From: JACNKJ01 sp964440095
GTDB taxonomy: Bacteria; Krumholzibacteriota; Krumholzibacteriia; JACNKJ01
Reading direction: 5' to 3'
Assembly (NCBI GenBank): GCA_964440095.1
Contig: CAYTPZ010000007.1
Location: forward strand, 1 to 64,000
Length of the DNA: 64,000 nucleotides
The notes below the pieces were generated by a model that saw only the letters and a program-made list of their open reading frames with translations, made no database searches and had not been told where the DNA came from. The translations under genes and the position numbers were made by a program. Of this stretch, positions 43,802 through 52,196 are shown piece by piece. Position 1 is the first letter of the stretch. Each line of letters starts with the position of its first letter.

Positions 43802-44770
43802 TTGAACTCACAAGCGCTTCCCCAGCTTTTCGAAGCCGCTTTCGCGGGCGATCGTCGCGCGCTCGCGCGCTTGATTTCTCTCGTGGAGAACGAGGCGCCC
43901 GAGCGCGGCGCCATCCTCGATGCCGCCATCCCCAAATGCGGCAAGGCTTGGCGCGTGGGTGTAACAGGCCCTCCCGGAGCCGGCAAATCTTCCCTTCTCG
44001 AAGAAATCGTCATGGCCTACCGCGAGCGCAGTCAGACCGTGGGCCTCGCGGCGGTGGACCCAAGCAGTCCTTTCACCGGTGGTGCACTCTTGGGAGACCG
44101 CATCCGTATGGCCCGGGCGGGGGCTGATTCCGGAGTCTTCATTCGCAGTCTCGGCAGTCGCGGTTCCCTGGGCGGGCTCAGCGCCCAGACCGAAGCCGTG
44201 CTCGATTTGTTCGACGCGGCCGGTAAAGACATGGTCTTCGTTGAAACCCTGGGTGTGGGACAGGCCGAACTCGACGTAGCCGAATGCGGCTATACCACCG
44301 TGGTGGTGCTCGTGCCCGAAAGCGGCGACGGCATCCAGGCCATGAAGGCCGGACTCATGGAAATCGGCGATATCTTCCTGGTGAATAAATGTGACCATGA
44401 GGGTGCGGCTCTCTTGGAAATGGAACTGCGCGCGGCGCTGGAACTCGGTACCAATTCTGAAGGCTGGGTGCCTCCCGTGATCCAGACCAGTGCCATCGAA
44501 GGTCGCGGCATCACCGAGGCCGTAGAAGCTATCGAGATGCACAGGGCGCATCTCGATCAAAACGGACAGCTGCCGATCCTGCGTCGTCGTCTGCTGGAAC
44601 GACGGCTGAGGCGTGCCGTGGAATCCCGCGTAAGGGATGCCATCTGGGCAGATTCGAATCGTGCAGCCAGGCTGGAACTGACCCTTGATAAGCTGCTGGC
44701 CGGAGGAGTAGGCTTCGAGGACAGCCTTCGCGCCCTTCTGCCCGAAGGGCTGGATGGAGAGGAATCGTGA
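43802..44770 (+). CDS. meaB: Methylmalonyl-CoA mutase-associated GTPase MeaB
   Basis: G3E-family GTPase that guards cofactor loading of methylmalonyl-CoA mutase, 322 residues. TTG at 43802 sits behind GAGGTAAG. An ATG at 43790 is out of frame. Walker A GPPGAGKSS is at residues 56-63. AAVDPSSPFTGGALLGDRIRM and RSLGSRGSLGGLS are family hallmarks, and VETLGVGQAELDVAE and VNKCDHEGA (the NKxD motif) follow. TGATG overlap with the mutase B12 subunit gene supports the pairing. Confidence 0.93.
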   Translation: MNSQALPQLFEAAFAGDRRALARLISLVENEAPERGAILDAAIPKCGKAWRVGVTGPPGAGKSSLLEEIVMAYRERSQTVGLAAVDPSSPFTGGALLGDRIRMARAGADSGVFIRSLGSRGSLGGLSAQTEAVLDLFDAAGKDMVFVETLGVGQAELDVAECGYTTVVVLVPESGDGIQAMKAGLMEIGDIFLVNKCDHEGAALLEMELRAALELGTNSEGWVPPVIQTSAIEGRGITEAVEAIEMHRAHLDQNGQLPILRRRLLERRLRRAVESRVRDAIWADSNRAARLELTLDKLLAGGVGFEDSLRALLPEGLDGEES

Positions 44771-45171
44771 TGGACAGGAAAATCCGCGTACTGGTAGCCA
44801 AACCGGGTCTGGACGGCCACGACCGCGGCGCACGCGTGGTGGCCGCCGCCCTCAAGGACGCGGGCATGGAGGTCATCTATACGGGCCTGCATCAGACGCC
44901 TGAAATGATCGTGGAAGCGGCCGTTCAGGAAGACGTGGACGTGGTGGCGCTCAGCATTTTGTCGGGATCGCACATGAGCCATTTCCCGAAAGTGCGCGAG
45001 CTTCTCGATGCGGCGGGCGCGGGCGACATGCTCATCACGGGCGGGGGAATCATCCCCGAGGAAGACATGAAAACACTATCGGAGCAGGGCATCGGGAAAC
45101 TTTTCGGGCCCGGAACCGATACGCGCGAGGTGGTTGAGTACATTCGCGAAGAAGTCGAAGCAAGGAGATGA
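44770..45171 (+). CDS. Methylmalonyl-CoA mutase, B12-binding (small) subunit
   Basis: Cobalamin-binding subunit on its own, 133 residues. The DxHxxG motif is Asp15-Gly-His17-Asp-Arg-Gly20 with His17 as the lower cobalt ligand, followed by SILSGSH and GGGIIPEEDM. The catalytic barrel is encoded separately on the minus strand (48486-50138), so the mutase is of the split type. ATG at 44770 overlaps the meaB stop. Confidence 0.92.
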   Translation: MDRKIRVLVAKPGLDGHDRGARVVAAALKDAGMEVIYTGLHQTPEMIVEAAVQEDVDVVALSILSGSHMSHFPKVRELLDAAGAGDMLITGGGIIPEEDMKTLSEQGIGKLFGPGTDTREVVEYIREEVEARR

Positions 45172-45173
45172 AG

Positions 45174-46025
45174 ATGAACGACAACAGGGTGATGGTCATC
45201 GGCGCGGGAACCATGGGAAGCGGCATCGCACAGGTGTTCGCGGCCAAGGGTTATGAAGTGTTGATGGTGGATGTGACCGAGGACATGCTTGAGCGCGGTT
45301 TGAAAACCATCGCGAAAAGTCTCGACCGTCTGATCAAGAAGGAGAAGATCAGTGAGGCCGACAAGGACGCCATCATGGGGCGTATCGACGGCAGCACCGA
45401 CATGGCCGCCGGCGCCGATGTGTTCCTGGCCATCGAAGCGGCCACCGAGAACATGGACATTAAGCGCAAAATCTTCGAACAGCTTTCCGATACGGTGGAA
45501 AATGACGCTTGGCTGGCCACCAACACCTCGAGCATTTCCATTACCGCCCTGGGAACTTCCGTGAAGGATCCCACACGTTTCATCGGTATGCACTTCATGA
45601 ACCCCGTGCCCATGATGAAACTGGTGGAAGTGATTCGCGGCCTCGACACGCGCAAGGACGTGGAAGACGGCATCGTCGCCATGAGCGAGAAGCTGGGCAA
45701 GGTGCCGGTGCTGGTGAACGATTATCCCGGCTTCGTGGCCAATCGCATTCTCATGCCCATGATCAACGAGGCCTGCTACACCCTCATGGAAGGCGTGGCC
45801 GATAAGGAAGCCATCGACAGTATCATGAAACTGGGCATGGCCCATCCCATGGGGCCGCTTACCTTGGCCGATCTCATCGGCCTGGACGTCTGCCTATGGA
45901 TCATGGAAGTCTTGCATCGCGATCTTGGCGACAGTAAGTACCGACCCTGTCCCATGCTGCGCAATCTCGTTGCGGCGGGACGCCTGGGCCGCAAAACCGG
46001 TCGCGGATTCTACGACTACGAATAG
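45174..46025 (+). CDS. 3-hydroxybutyryl-CoA dehydrogenase
   Basis: NAD(P)-dependent 3-hydroxyacyl-CoA dehydrogenase, 283 residues. ATG at 45174 is preferred to 45168 because AAGGAG (45162-45167) directly abuts the latter. The Rossmann motif GAGTMGSGIA is near residues 10-19. NTSSISIT and the catalytic HFMNPVPMMKLVEV follow, and GFVANRIL begins the C-terminal helical domain. Probably works in beta-oxidation or butanoate turnover. It ends the propionate half-operon on the plus strand. Confidence 0.93.
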   Translation: MNDNRVMVIGAGTMGSGIAQVFAAKGYEVLMVDVTEDMLERGLKTIAKSLDRLIKKEKISEADKDAIMGRIDGSTDMAAGADVFLAIEAATENMDIKRKIFEQLSDTVENDAWLATNTSSISITALGTSVKDPTRFIGMHFMNPVPMMKLVEVIRGLDTRKDVEDGIVAMSEKLGKVPVLVNDYPGFVANRILMPMINEACYTLMEGVADKEAIDSIMKLGMAHPMGPLTLADLIGLDVCLWIMEVLHRDLGDSKYRPCPMLRNLVAAGRLGRKTGRGFYDYE

Positions 46026-46033
46026 GAGGGCCT

Positions 46034-46546
46034 ATGCGCCTGATCCTTTGCCTACTGCTCGCCGTTTTGATTGCTGCGCCTGCGAGCGCCATCCAATCTC
46101 AATTGGATGAGATCAGTCGCGGTACCGATCCCTTCGTACGCAGCCTCTTCTGGCCTGGGCTCGGGCAGATCCAGCAGGGTCGTATTACCGTTGGCGCAGC
46201 CTTCGCCGGTGGAGCCGCTCTGGCTTCCCTTGGAGCGTTTAATGGTCATCTGAGTTATCACTCTGCGGCCAAAGACTTCCGGAATGCGGGCGATGCTCAC
46301 GCGGATGCCTTAGCCCTCGGCGACACCGACACGGCTTGGTACTACTACCAGCAACTGGAAGGCTTGGAGGCTACGGCCAACGACCGCTATGACCAGCGCA
46401 AAATCTGGTACGCAGGGCTGGCCACCGTTTGGGTTGCCAATCTGGTGGATGTCTGGTGGCATTCACGAGGTGGCGATGATCGCGTTGCCTTCGTGCCCCT
46501 GATGCAAAAAGATGGCGGCGGCCTGGTCGTCACCCTGAACTTCTAG
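46034..46546 (+). CDS. DUF5683-like exported membrane protein
   Basis: A 170-residue protein with signal peptide (about 1-18). RSLFWPGLGQIQQGRITVGAAF (about 35-56) resembles the DUF5683 motif; two membrane-like stretches lie at about 50-70 and 130-150. It ends VVTLNF, like a barrel or membrane-anchored strand. AGGAGG precedes ATG. First of three envelope genes following the dehydrogenase gene by eight bases. Function unknown. Confidence 0.65.
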   Translation: MRLILCLLLAVLIAAPASAIQSQLDEISRGTDPFVRSLFWPGLGQIQQGRITVGAAFAGGAALASLGAFNGHLSYHSAAKDFRNAGDAHADALALGDTDTAWYYYQQLEGLEATANDRYDQRKIWYAGLATVWVANLVDVWWHSRGGDDRVAFVPLMQKDGGGLVVTLNF

Positions 46547-46554
46547 GAGGCGGC

Positions 46555-46971
46555 GTGCGAAATTCAATCATGATCATCGCCTTGCTCGGCCTTCTCGCCT
46601 TCGCAGGGCTTTGGGGATGTGCCGAAGAACACAGCCCATTCGAACTGGGAGAATTCCCCGCACCCATTCTGGATGTGAGTATCACCGGTGCGGAGATTCT
46701 TGAACTCAGCTGGGATTGGAATGACGAGGAAACCGATTGGTACATGATTTACCTGGGTGGTTTCACCGTCGACGAGTTCAACAATGCGGTTCCCATCGAC
46801 ACGCTCATCGATTCCACGGAAACTTCTCCGCGAAGCCTTCTTGTTCCCGGTCTCACCGAGTTCGATGCAGAACTGGGGGATACGCTCTACCGTTTCATGT
46901 ACTTCCGGGTGGCGCCCAAGACTAGCGGAGTCGAAGGATTCCGCAGCCCCGCCGCCTTTCCTCACAGGTAG
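46555..46971 (+). CDS. Predicted lipoprotein of unknown function
   Basis: A 138-residue protein; GTG start behind GGAGG. The signal ends in a lipobox-like LWGC (about residues 19-22). The mature part is acidic, with fibronectin-like strands (LELSWDWNDEETDWYMIYL). No family recognised. It sits between the DUF5683-like and the repeat-rich gene and is translated close to both. Confidence 0.6.
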   Translation: MRNSIMIIALLGLLAFAGLWGCAEEHSPFELGEFPAPILDVSITGAEILELSWDWNDEETDWYMIYLGGFTVDEFNNAVPIDTLIDSTETSPRSLLVPGLTEFDAELGDTLYRFMYFRVAPKTSGVEGFRSPAAFPHR

Positions 46972-46977
46972 GTGAGC

Positions 46978-48048
46978 ATGCGCGCATGTCTCTTGACCTT
47001 GCTCCTGCTCCTTCCAGCCGCGGGCCTTCTGGCCCAGAGCGAATGGATGGAGCTGGAACCTCTAGAGGACAATGACGAGAAGAAGTCGGAGGAAGTTCTT
47101 CCACCAAAAACACTGGCGGACCTTCCCAAGAAGTTCACCTACCAGGGCAAGGTTCAATACCTGGGGCCCGTGGGCTTCGTCTATCTGGGCGATTACTATT
47201 TCATCGAAGAACTCGATCCTCAGATGGCGGCGCTTGCCTGGCGTCACGCGGCGGAGACCTGGCCTTGGGCCGGTCCCGTGCAGGATCGTTTGAACATCGT
47301 TGCGGTGCATGATGGCAACTGGCTGGATGCGGCCAATGGTTTTATGCTCGATTATCGCGAGGAAATGCCGCCCCATCGCCAGGTGGATTGGGCCTTAAGC
47401 GGCGATATTCCCCTGACCAGTGAGGACATCCAGGACATCCCTCAAGCGCCCACGGTGCTGTTTCGCCACGCACTTCAGACCCTTCGCCAGATTCCCGTGG
47501 ACGATGCGCTTCTCTCGCCGCGCATTTTTCTGGAAGCTCGCTTGCAGTCTTTGGCCGGATTGGAAAACGCCGCCCTGCGTAGTTTCCAGAAACTTCCGCT
47601 GTCGGCATTGGATCTTCCCTGGAGCGATCAAGCTGCACTCATGCGCGGGCACCTTTACTATCGCAGTTTCAATCCCGAGCGGGCCCTGCTCGAGTATCAG
47701 TCCATTCTCCATCGGCATTCGGAGTTGGGCGGACGCATCGAAGAGATTCGCGCGGGCTTCGAACAGCCCCAGATTGAAGGCCAGGGGGAGCAGATGCAAC
47801 TGTCCACCCAGCTCATCGGCAAAACGGCCGAGGGGCGTTGGGCCATCACCGCGCCGGAATGGAATCTTTGGCCCTTGGAGTCAATTGTGGGGCCTGGCGA
47901 AAGCGACAGTTCACCGCGCATCGTGTATCGCGGCATGGACTACTGGGTGATCAGTATGCCGCTGGGCTCGGACGAGACCGGTTGGGAGCGCGGCAAGACC
48001 GTGATTTTGAGTGGTTATCCCTGGCAGGGTGATCAGCTAAGCGAGTAG
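46978..48048 (+). CDS. Exported protein with helical repeats, unknown function
   Basis: A 356-residue exported protein. ATG at 46978 follows AGGTAGG; GTG at 46972 is a possible alternative. The signal peptide ends near LLAQ. A beta-strand region (about 50-110) precedes a TPR-like helical region (about 140-260, including ALLEYQSILHRH), and a beta-rich C-terminus follows. It ends six bases before the opposing epimerase gene. No family recognised. Confidence 0.6.
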   Translation: MRACLLTLLLLLPAAGLLAQSEWMELEPLEDNDEKKSEEVLPPKTLADLPKKFTYQGKVQYLGPVGFVYLGDYYFIEELDPQMAALAWRHAAETWPWAGPVQDRLNIVAVHDGNWLDAANGFMLDYREEMPPHRQVDWALSGDIPLTSEDIQDIPQAPTVLFRHALQTLRQIPVDDALLSPRIFLEARLQSLAGLENAALRSFQKLPLSALDLPWSDQAALMRGHLYYRSFNPERALLEYQSILHRHSELGGRIEEIRAGFEQPQIEGQGEQMQLSTQLIGKTAEGRWAITAPEWNLWPLESIVGPGESDSSPRIVYRGMDYWVISMPLGSDETGWERGKTVILSGYPWQGDQLSE

Positions 48049-48054
48049 ATCCCC

Positions 48055-48489
48055 TCAATCGGGATATTCCACCAATTCCAAAAGCACGCCGTGGGTATCC
48101 TTGGGATGCAGGAAGCAGATGCGCAGGCCACCGGCGCCCACCGAAGGCGGCGCAATGGGTTTCACGCCGCGTCCCGCAAGTTCAGTAAGGGCGGCGTCGA
48201 GGTCGGCAACCTGAAAGGCCGCCTGTTGTAGTCCCTCACCGTGTTTCTCAAGGAACTTGGCGATGGGGGAGTCGTCACTCAGGGGCGCCAGCAGCTCCAC
48301 GCGACAATTACCGCCGTCGAGCATGATCACTTCGACGCCTTGCTCGGGCAGGCTTTCCCGTTCGGCCTCCACGAAGCCCAAACGCTCTACGTAATCCCTG
48401 CGCGCGGTTTCCAGATCATTCACGGCGATTCCCATGTGGTCGAGCCGCCGGAAAATACCCTTGGGTAGCATTTCCTCGTATCGCTTCAC
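48055..48489 (-). CDS. mce: Methylmalonyl-CoA epimerase-like protein
   Basis: A vicinal-oxygen-chelate fold enzyme of 144 residues that interconverts methylmalonyl-CoA stereoisomers. GTG at 48489 overlaps the mutase stop (GTGA). Expected ligands: His in LDHMGIAV (His18), Glu in RVELLAP, and Glu in VLLELVE. The usual GxHHxAF ligand pair is GLQQAAF here, read clearly as CAA-CAG, so one metal ligand is Gln. Context in the propionate operon makes the epimerase role very likely despite that. Confidence 0.85.
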   Translation of the reverse strand: MKRYEEMLPKGIFRRLDHMGIAVNDLETARRDYVERLGFVEAERESLPEQGVEVIMLDGGNCRVELLAPLSDDSPIAKFLEKHGEGLQQAAFQVADLDAALTELAGRGVKPIAPPSVGAGGLRICFLHPKDTHGVLLELVEYPD

Positions 48490-50138
48490 GCGCCGCCTCC
48501 CTGTCGATGTTGACCGAACACTTCGCGCAATGCGTTGCTGGTTTCTCCGAGGGTGGCGCCCAGGGCCAAGGCATCTTTCAGTTGAGGCATGAGATTGTTT
48601 TCCCCGCGGGCAGCCTGTGAGAGTGAATCCAATGCGGCGCTTACCTTAGATTGATCGCGTGCCTCCCGATAGCGTTCGAGGCGTTCCACTTGTTCATTCT
48701 CAAGCTCTGGATTCAAGGTGAAGATTTCGCCGGGTTTATCTTCACCACCGTCTTCGAACTTGTTCACGCCCACCACGGACTGATCGCCTTCTTCGATGGC
48801 CCTCTGCGCCGCGAAAGCAGCCTCGCCGATTTTTCGGCGTTGGTATCCCGTTTCAATGGCTGCGGCCGCTCCGCCCAGAGCTTCCACTTCTTCCATCATG
48901 GCCCAGGACTCTTCCTCCAGATCCCGGGTCCAGCGTTCCACCTGCCAACTGCCTCCGAGAGGATCCACCGAGTCCGCCGTTCCGCTTTCCTCGGCGATGA
49001 CCTGCTGGATTCGAAGGGCGAGCTGAACGGACTCTTCAGTTGGAAGAGCCAAGGCTTCATCGAAGCTGTTGGTGTGAAGACTTTGGGTGCCTCCAAGCAC
49101 GGCTGCCAAGGCCTGAAGGGTTACGCGCACCACGTTATTGAGAGGTTGCTGGGCGGTGAGAGTTGAGCCGGCCGTTTGACTGTGGAATCGAAGACGCATG
49201 AGCTTTTCGTCTTCCACGCCGAACTTCTCGCGCAGGATGCGCACCCAAAGTTTGCGAGCCGCACGGAATTTTGCAACTTCCTCAAACAGGTTCGAGTGCA
49301 CGTTGAAAAAGAAAGACAGACGGGGAAGGAAACGATCCAGGGGCAGGCCTGCCTTTTGAGCTGCGCGCACGTATTCCACCGCATTGGCGAAAGTGAATGC
49401 CAGCTCTTGTGGCGCCGTACTGCCCGCCTCGCGTATGTGATAGCCGCTAATGGAAATGGTATTCCACTGGGGAGCATGCTCGGCGCACCATGCGAAAGTG
49501 TCGGTGATGAGCCTAAGACTCGGCCCCGGCGGCAAAATGTAGGTGCCGCGCGCAATGTACTCCTTGAGTACGTCGTTCTGAATGGTGCCGCGCAGAGCGC
49601 TTGCCCCAAGACCACGCTTTTCCGCACTGAGCGCATAGAAGAGCAGTAACTGGGCAGCCGTAGAGTTGATGGTCATGGACGTCGACACCGAGGCCGGATC
49701 GATACCGTCCATGAGAATTTCCATGTCTTCCAGCGTGTCGATGGCCACGCCCACGCGCCCTACTTCATTGGCGGCCAGGGGCGCGTCGGAGTCGTATCCC
49801 ATTTGTGTGGGAAGGTCGAAGGCTACCGATAGTCCCGTTTGCCCCTTATCCAGGAGATAGCGAAAGCGCTCATTGGTTTCGCGAGCGGAGCCGAAACCGG
49901 CGTACTGGCGCATGGTCCAGAAGCGTCCGCGATACTGATTGGGTTGCACACCGCGCACGAAGGGCGCTTGCCCCGGCCATCCCAATTCGGCTTCGGGGTT
50001 GAAGCCCGGCATGTCGTCGGGGCCGTAGAGTGTTTTTACTTCGCGGCCCGATTGGGTGCGGAAGGGGGATTTGCGCTCACCGAATTTTCCGAGATGAGGG
50101 GAGAGGGAACGGTCTTCCCAATCTTTGCGACCGCTCAT
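48486..50138 (-). CDS. Methylmalonyl-CoA mutase, catalytic (large) subunit
   Basis: Converts methylmalonyl-CoA to succinyl-CoA with adenosylcobalamin. 550 residues of TIM barrel without the B12 domain, which is supplied by the separate small subunit at 44770. YAGFGSARETNERFRYLL, the substrate-binding AFDLPTQMGYDSD and HIREAGSTAPQELAF are diagnostic, and NSTAAQLL is kept. ATGA overlap with the biotin carrier gene; ribosome site GGAGG. Confidence 0.94.
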   Translation of the reverse strand: MSGRKDWEDRSLSPHLGKFGERKSPFRTQSGREVKTLYGPDDMPGFNPEAELGWPGQAPFVRGVQPNQYRGRFWTMRQYAGFGSARETNERFRYLLDKGQTGLSVAFDLPTQMGYDSDAPLAANEVGRVGVAIDTLEDMEILMDGIDPASVSTSMTINSTAAQLLLFYALSAEKRGLGASALRGTIQNDVLKEYIARGTYILPPGPSLRLITDTFAWCAEHAPQWNTISISGYHIREAGSTAPQELAFTFANAVEYVRAAQKAGLPLDRFLPRLSFFFNVHSNLFEEVAKFRAARKLWVRILREKFGVEDEKLMRLRFHSQTAGSTLTAQQPLNNVVRVTLQALAAVLGGTQSLHTNSFDEALALPTEESVQLALRIQQVIAEESGTADSVDPLGGSWQVERWTRDLEEESWAMMEEVEALGGAAAAIETGYQRRKIGEAAFAAQRAIEEGDQSVVGVNKFEDGGEDKPGEIFTLNPELENEQVERLERYREARDQSKVSAALDSLSQAARGENNLMPQLKDALALGATLGETSNALREVFGQHRQGGGA

Positions 50139-50668
50139 GCGTCCTCCATGATGATGCGGGCCAGGAGCGCACCGGTTTCTACCATTTGGCCGTCGCTCAC
50201 GAAAACTTCCTGCACGATACCTTCCATCTCGCTGGCGAGTTCGTTCTGCATTTTCATGGCTTCGAGAATGACCAAGCCTTGGCCCTGTGCCACATGGTCG
50301 CCAAGCTTGACAAGACTCTTCACAAGGATGCCGGGCATGGGTGCCTTCAGTTCGAACAGCCCTTCCTTGCTGCCACCTCCTGTCAATTCTTCCGCAATGG
50401 ACTCGAGTTCGTCGCGTACGATCACTTGGGCGCTGGAAGCCAGAGCGCTCACGGTGAATTGCCCCGAATCCCAGTTCTTCTCAACGAGATCGACCATGTA
50501 GGACTGCCCACCGATGATGAGCGAATAGATCTCGTCGCGCTCGATAACGGTTTGCTCGAGAGTGTGTGTGACGCCGTCCACGGTAATGGCCCAGCGTTCG
50601 CCGTCGGGGCTAAGGGACACTTCCTTCTTCTCGCCGTTCAGGGTGACGACATAGCGATGGGCGCTCAT
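50135..50668 (-). CDS. Biotin carboxyl carrier protein of acyl-CoA carboxylase
   Basis: Carrier subunit of 177 residues. ATG at 50668 is set by AGGAGG. The C-terminal biotinyl domain (about 100-177) has APMPGILVKSLVK and the biotin-attachment EAMKM. The N-terminal part is a barrel-like BT-type domain that bridges carboxylase and transferase subunits. ATGA overlap with the biotin carboxylase gene. Confidence 0.92.
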   Translation of the reverse strand: MSAHRYVVTLNGEKKEVSLSPDGERWAITVDGVTHTLEQTVIERDEIYSLIIGGQSYMVDLVEKNWDSGQFTVSALASSAQVIVRDELESIAEELTGGGSKEGLFELKAPMPGILVKSLVKLGDHVAQGQGLVILEAMKMQNELASEMEGIVQEVFVSDGQMVETGALLARIIMEDA

Positions 50669-52188
50669 GATTGCCTCCTGGTCACGGCTTCTTTTCGTGC
50701 TGCCAGTTTCCATTTGCTGGGTTTTCGGGAAAAGGCTTGAAGTCCTGCGAAATTCATACGTCTACCATGCTGATGATAAGCAAGGGTCGCCGCAGCCAAG
50801 GCCACGAAGGGGAGGTCCTCGTCTTGCTCCAAGTATTCGGGGCGAAAGTGTGCGTCGATGAAGTGCGTATCGAAATCGCCCTTCTCGAATGCCGGTTGGC
50901 GGAGCAGCCATTGGTGAAAGGGAAGATTCGTTCGGATGCCCGCGATGACGAACTCGGTGAACGCTCTTCTCGCTCGCTGAATCACTTCGTTACGCGTCTG
51001 TCCATAGATCACCAGCTTGCTAAGCAGGGGATCATAGTAGATGGGCACGTCGTACTTCTCGTAGATGCCGCTGTCATGGCGAATGCCGGGTCCATTGGGT
51101 TCGCGCAGCCTCAGGATTTTCCCGGTGGAGGGCAGGAAGTCGGTGGCCGGATCTTCGGCGTAGATACGAAACTCCATGGCCCATCCGTGGGGGACCAACT
51201 CATCTTGCGTGAAGGGTAACGCTTCGCCGTTTGCGACGGCGATCTGCAGCTTCACCAGGTCCACATTGTAGGTGAGTTCGGTTATGGGATGCTCCACCTG
51301 CAGGCGCGTGTTCATTTCCAGGAAGTAGAAATCACGATTGGCATCGACCATGAATTCCACCGTGCCCGCACCTTCGTAGTCGCAGGTCTTGGCCACCATC
51401 ACGGCCATTTCGCCCATCTCCCGGCGCATGGCTTCGTCTACGATGGGGCTGGGGCTTTCCTCGACGACTTTCTGGTGGCGGCGCTGAATGCTGCATTCGC
51501 GCTCGCCGAGATAAACCGCGTTGCCCTTGCGATCGGCCAGTACCTGAATTTCAATGTGCCTCGGTTTTTCAATGTATTTCTCTACAAAGACCGCCGAGTC
51601 GGCGAAAGCCTTGGCGGCTTCGGCTTGTGTGGCGTCTAGCGCAGAGGCCATTTCCGATTCGTCGCGCACCACTCGCATGCCCTTGCCTCCGCCACCTGCA
51701 GCGGCTTTGAGCATTACGGGAAAGCCGATTTCGCGAGCCAGGCGAAGCGCTTCTTCGGGGTCGCCTAAAGCGCCGTCGCTCCCGGGAATCACACGAACTC
51801 CGGCCGCGATCATGGCCGCGCGGGCGGTGAGTTTGTTGCCCATCATTTCCATGGCTTCGGGGCCGGGACCAATGAAGCCGATACCGGCATCGCGCAGAGC
51901 CCTGGCGAAGGCGGAGTTTTCCGATAGGAATCCGTAGCCGGGGTGCACCGCGTCGGCACCGGTCTCGTGCACCGCGTCGAGTATCTTGTCGATGCACAAA
52001 TAGCTCTCGGTGGAGGGCGCCGGTCCGATGCAAACCGCTTCGTTGGCGAAGAGCACGTGAGCCGCTTCGCGATCGACCTCGCTGTAGACGGCCACGGAGG
52101 GGATTTCCAATTCCCGAAGGGCACGCATGACGCGCAGGGCGATCTCTCCGCGATTGGCCACCAGTACTTTTGTAATCTTGCCTGCCAC
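50665..52188 (-). CDS. Biotin carboxylase subunit of propionyl/acetyl-CoA carboxylase
   Basis: ATP-grasp enzyme carboxylating biotin, 507 residues. GTG at 52188 with AGGAG. VLVANRGEIALRVMRA, the ATP loop AAAGGGGKGMRVV, EKPRHIEIQV and LEMNTRLQVEHPITE are all present. Carrier and transferase are separate genes in this operon, giving a three-part carboxylase. Propionyl-CoA as substrate is inferred from the mutase and epimerase downstream. Confidence 0.95.
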   Translation of the reverse strand: MAGKITKVLVANRGEIALRVMRALRELEIPSVAVYSEVDREAAHVLFANEAVCIGPAPSTESYLCIDKILDAVHETGADAVHPGYGFLSENSAFARALRDAGIGFIGPGPEAMEMMGNKLTARAAMIAAGVRVIPGSDGALGDPEEALRLAREIGFPVMLKAAAGGGGKGMRVVRDESEMASALDATQAEAAKAFADSAVFVEKYIEKPRHIEIQVLADRKGNAVYLGERECSIQRRHQKVVEESPSPIVDEAMRREMGEMAVMVAKTCDYEGAGTVEFMVDANRDFYFLEMNTRLQVEHPITELTYNVDLVKLQIAVANGEALPFTQDELVPHGWAMEFRIYAEDPATDFLPSTGKILRLREPNGPGIRHDSGIYEKYDVPIYYDPLLSKLVIYGQTRNEVIQRARRAFTEFVIAGIRTNLPFHQWLLRQPAFEKGDFDTHFIDAHFRPEYLEQDEDLPFVALAAATLAYHQHGRRMNFAGLQAFSRKPSKWKLAARKEAVTRRQS

Positions 52189-52196
52189 GCGAACTC

